From: Blastomyces gilchristii SLH14081
Taxonomy: Eukaryota; Ascomycota; Eurotiomycetes; Onygenales; Ajellomycetaceae
Direction: 5' to 3'
Assembly (NCBI RefSeq): GCF_000003855.2
Contig: NW_003101682.1
Location: forward strand, 4,327,306-4,391,305
Length of the DNA: 64,000 nt
A program made the position numbers and the translations under genes. Of the stretch, positions 60,932-64,000 are shown piece after piece. Under the pieces are notes generated by a model. It was not told where the DNA came from. It worked only from the letters and a program-made list of their open reading frames with translations, and did no database searches. Positions within the stretch are counted from its first letter, which is position 1. Each line of letters opens with the position of its first letter.

Positions 60932-62690
60932 AGTCTCATATTATCATAGATTTATCAAGGATTTTTTACAAATATCTGTATCACTTTCAGATCTCTTAAG
61001 AGAAACAGATGCAAATCTGCAAAAGAAGAAGTTTTATTCAATTATCTAAAATATTATGTGTGAAGAGGTCTTTCTCACACTGAGAGAACATATGATAACA
61101 ATCTCAGTATTTATTCAATCAGATTGTAACAAACCTTTCTACATCAAGATAGATGCATCTGTATGAGCTATCAGAGATACTCTTCTGCAGATAAGCAAGA
61201 ATGACAAGCTGCACTCAGTGATATATAATAATAGGAAACTATCAGATACTGAGCTCAATTATTCAGTATATGAAATGAAATTGCTAGTGATTAAGTACAC
61301 ACTGATGTTATGAGATAGATATATTAATAACAGGTATATGACAACAGTGATCACAGATCATGAAAGTCTTATCTATCTATAATTGATAATGAAACCTTTC
61401 AAATACTTAGCACATTGAATCTCAGAGTTTTAAGTGTATAATCTTCCTATTAAATATCAAAAGAACTCAGACACTGTGATGTCTGATGTAATCAGTTACA
61501 GATCTGATTTCATGAGTGAGAATTCTGCAAATCAGATAAAAGAAAAGTTTGCATTAAATACACTAAGAGAATGCAAGGAATCAGAATGAGTGAATATAAT
61601 AATCTCTCACTTAAAGAATATCAAAGTGTCAGATGATAAGTATCTTATAAAAGTGATAGAAGAGATACTTCTGAACTTTAAACTGAGAAAATTGAAAAAT
61701 GATGTTGTACTTTACTGTAATCTAGAATATGTGAAAGCTTTCTATCTGAAACATTTATTTAGATATAACTTAATAACTTACATGCATGAGGAAGTCAGTC
61801 ACTGAGAAAGCTCTGAACTTATGAGTGTACTTAAATCAAGAGTGTACTGATCAAGCATGACTGAGAACATTCAGATATATAGTCACAAGTGTCTGAATTA
61901 TCAGGTTGCAAAAGAATTTAAGAAAGAATTAAAATGTAAGAAAGTATAATATCAGATGAAATGTATAATATAACTGTTTAAATAATGCAGAGTGAATCTC
62001 ATAGACATATTATCATAAATGTCAAATGAAAATTGTTGAATAATCACTGCTATTGACTATACTACTAGCTGGTCAGTTGTGAAAGAAGTTTCAGAGATGA
62101 TAGAGAAGATGATGATAAAGTTTCTATATAATGAGATCTATATCAACTATGAAATGCTGTGTGAGATTCTAACTGACAATGATGCAAACCTCATAGAAGA
62201 AGAATTGAGGCATTTTATAAGTCAGGTACAGACAAGCCATTATAGAACAACATTATATCACTCACAGATGAATGAGAAGATGAAATACTTGAATAAAATC
62301 CTGAGTAACATGCTGATGAAATATTTGATGAGCAAGCCTATGAGATTATGAGATGAATATCTTGGTCAGGCACTATTATTCACATGAATTCAGCAGCATG
62401 CAGTCTTTAAGTATTCACTATTCTATTCATTGTTTGAATTGCATCCGCACATTCTGGAGAATGCTTTGAGAAAGATGAGAAAGAAAACAGTGATTGTGAA
62501 CACAGCAGAAACAGCAGTTGCAGACACAGCAGTTACAGACACAGAATCAAGATTGAAAGAGATCAGTCACACACATGCAAAAGCTAATAAGTTACTTCTG
62601 AATCAAGCAATTCAATCAAAAAGAATACAGAACTCACTAGTTAAGAAATTAAGTCTCAACATAAGAATATAAGTTTTTATATATAATAAG
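60932..62690 (+). pseudogene. Gypsy-F pol remnant, RT end, RNase H and integrase
   Basis: Resumes after Gypsy-D with LVSYYHRFIKDFLQISVSLSDLLRE (about 60933-61005), the RT thumb region. RNase H is about 61080-61450: FIQSDCNKPFYIKIDAS carries the first Asp (about 61115-61155), then KLSDTELNYSVYEMKLLVIKY (about 61228-61290). Integrase is about 61560-62690: NIIISHLKNIKVSDD, ITAIDY with the first Asp retained (about 62046-62063), CEILTDN with the second Asp (about 62162-62182), and NEKMKYLNKIL where the catalytic Glu is lost (about 62270-62300). The Thr/Ala-rich tail is at 62430-62672. Confidence 0.82.
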
Positions 62691-64000
62691 AGTTCTGAGA
62701 AGTTTGAATATATATGATTTAAGCTATATAAAATACTCAAATCACATTCTCTGAGAATATACACATTGAAGAAACCAGAGGAATAAGTCTTATACAACTT
62801 AATAAATGATTTACATCTTATGAAGATAAAGATATAAGATCTGAGTAGATTATAATCATCTACAGCACTATAATTAGTAATGAAAAAGAAGAGACTTATA
62901 ATTGAAAAGTCTCACAAAGTAAGAGAAATCATAGATACTTACAAATCAGATAATCTCACTTATTTCAATCTTTTCATAATTACAAGAAAAGAATGAAAAG
63001 TAATGAAGAAATCAGATAAACACTACACTTTAATAAGTAATGAGCCTGTAGCTTATCATATGATAATGCACTGCAGATAGTAGCTGTAACACAGTAAAGA
63101 GCAGTCTCAAAGTAGCAGACTTGCATATGAGTCAGATTACAGAAGAAAAAGAAATTCAGAGTTGAATTCAACTGTTTATATCAGTTTAATCACAGTGATA
63201 ACAGAGAATGAAGCATCTGAAACATTTGCAGATATATGAGATTAAGTCATCTTCATGTCTGAGAATGCTCAAAGATCAGATAAGATTAGTTTCAATGAGC
63301 TGTTTACTGTAGAAGTCTGAGTGAGTGAAGAGAGATAGTATAATATATGAGACAGAATTACAAAAGATGAAAGCTGCTGAACCTAGTCACTGAATACTGT
63401 AATATATAGAGATCATGTAAGAGTGGTAACTAGCAGACAAAGCAAAGGTGTAAGAAAAGAGAATAAACAATGAATTAGTCATCAATCTTAAGAATTGACT
63501 GTAAAAAGACAAATGTTATTATACATGTCTCATTCATTTTTATACATCACATGTTAATCTATTTTCAACATCACATCAACTGAAAAATGTCAAAAATGAA
63601 GAAAATCTTAAAACTTGAGATCTGTAAGAGATTCAAGAGCTGTAAGCTGCTCTTATAATAACACTGTATATATCTCTGATTTCTCTATCACTCTGTGTAC
63701 AACATTAATAGTGTTTATCACAAGATTGACTGGAATACTAATATAGAAATGTGTATACATGCATGTAACAAAATTGAAGAAGAGTATGAAACTCATAGAA
63801 TCAGAAGTCAGAGCAGAGAGAATGAAGATGAAAGAAACAGAAGAAAAAGAAGATACAGAACTGAATCAATGATAGCAGAAGTCATCTGAGACTGAATACT
63901 TATAACTTGATTTGCATACAACCTTCTCTGCAGAGAAGAAAGAGAGAATAATGAGAGAAGCTTAAGAGCAGAAGAAGATAGTCTTGACAGTGTTATTATG
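62691..64000. other. Gypsy-F spacer between integrase and the (unseen) 3' LTR
   Basis: Collinear with Gypsy-C about 41530-42840. The last 340 bases correspond to the 3' end of the antisense block (42510-42840). No independent gene is seen. Confidence 0.6.

Larger units (their letters stand above)
49200..64000 (+). mobile_element. Gypsy-F: Ty3/Gypsy element split by Gypsy-D, running off the window
   Basis: 5' LTR at 49200-49385, gag and pol to 52573, then Gypsy-D, then pol from 60932 to about 62690 and the integrase-LTR spacer to the window end; the 3' LTR lies outside. The 4-bp target AATT is duplicated at 52570-52573 and 60928-60931, and removing one copy restores the sequence seen at the same place in Gypsy-D (about 57430-57440). 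Confidence 0.9.

Overview
This window looks like one edge of a gene-bearing segment of a filamentous ascomycete (Pezizomycotina) genome running into about 63 kb of AT-rich, transposon-packed DNA. The organism call rests on a class II (plant/fungal/mycobacterial type) DAHP synthase gene at the left end, short GT...CTAAY...AG introns of 58-61 bp, I-type LINEs with an RNase H domain, and a repeat-induced-point-mutation-like decay confined to the repeats. I cannot name the species.

Layout. 1-627: the 3' end of a healthy, GC-rich DAHP synthase gene. 628-1015: ordinary intergenic DNA. 1021-6238: a decayed Ty1/copia element (Copia-1, +). 6416-12174: a decayed Ty3/Gypsy element (Gypsy-A, -). 12180-14342: AT-rich DNA with the remnant of an Asn/Ser-rich minus-strand frame. 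14356-14946: a SINE fused to the 3' tail of a LINE. 16359-20274: a decayed transposase-like gene (+), interrupted by Copia-2 (20275-29689, -). Copia-2 carries Gypsy-B (22587-28618, -), which carries a SINE (24083-24464, -). 30073-30574: a 502-bp MITE. 31051-49199: dismembered Gypsy-E (LTR and gag on the left, reverse transcriptase on the right). Between its two parts lie LINE-2 (+) with LINE-1 (-) inside it, the 3' half of Gypsy-C (+), and LINE-3 (-). The right part of Gypsy-E also holds a SINE and a second 502-bp MITE. 49200 to the window end: Gypsy-F (+), split by a complete Gypsy-D (52574-60927, -).

Most boundaries were set by reading terminal repeats and target-site duplications (TSDs): TATCC/TATTC, ATATC, TTTCA, AATT, a 12-bp LINE duplication, 13-14-bp SINE duplications, and TA for the MITEs. 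These give a relative order of insertion.

None of the transposon genes is intact. In almost every recognisable domain Trp codons are TGA, and CpC, GpG and CpG are almost absent while CpA/TpG and CpT/ApG remain. Classical RIP attacks CpA, so this is an unusual signature. Other points of interest are the SINE-LINE chimera inserted as one unit, a conserved roughly 2-kb block between integrase and 3' LTR in the Gypsy-C/D/F family with antisense reading frames and a candidate 58-bp intron, and strong mutational asymmetry between the two LTRs of single elements. Two assembly gaps (39632-39780 and 57616-57715) fall inside repeats.
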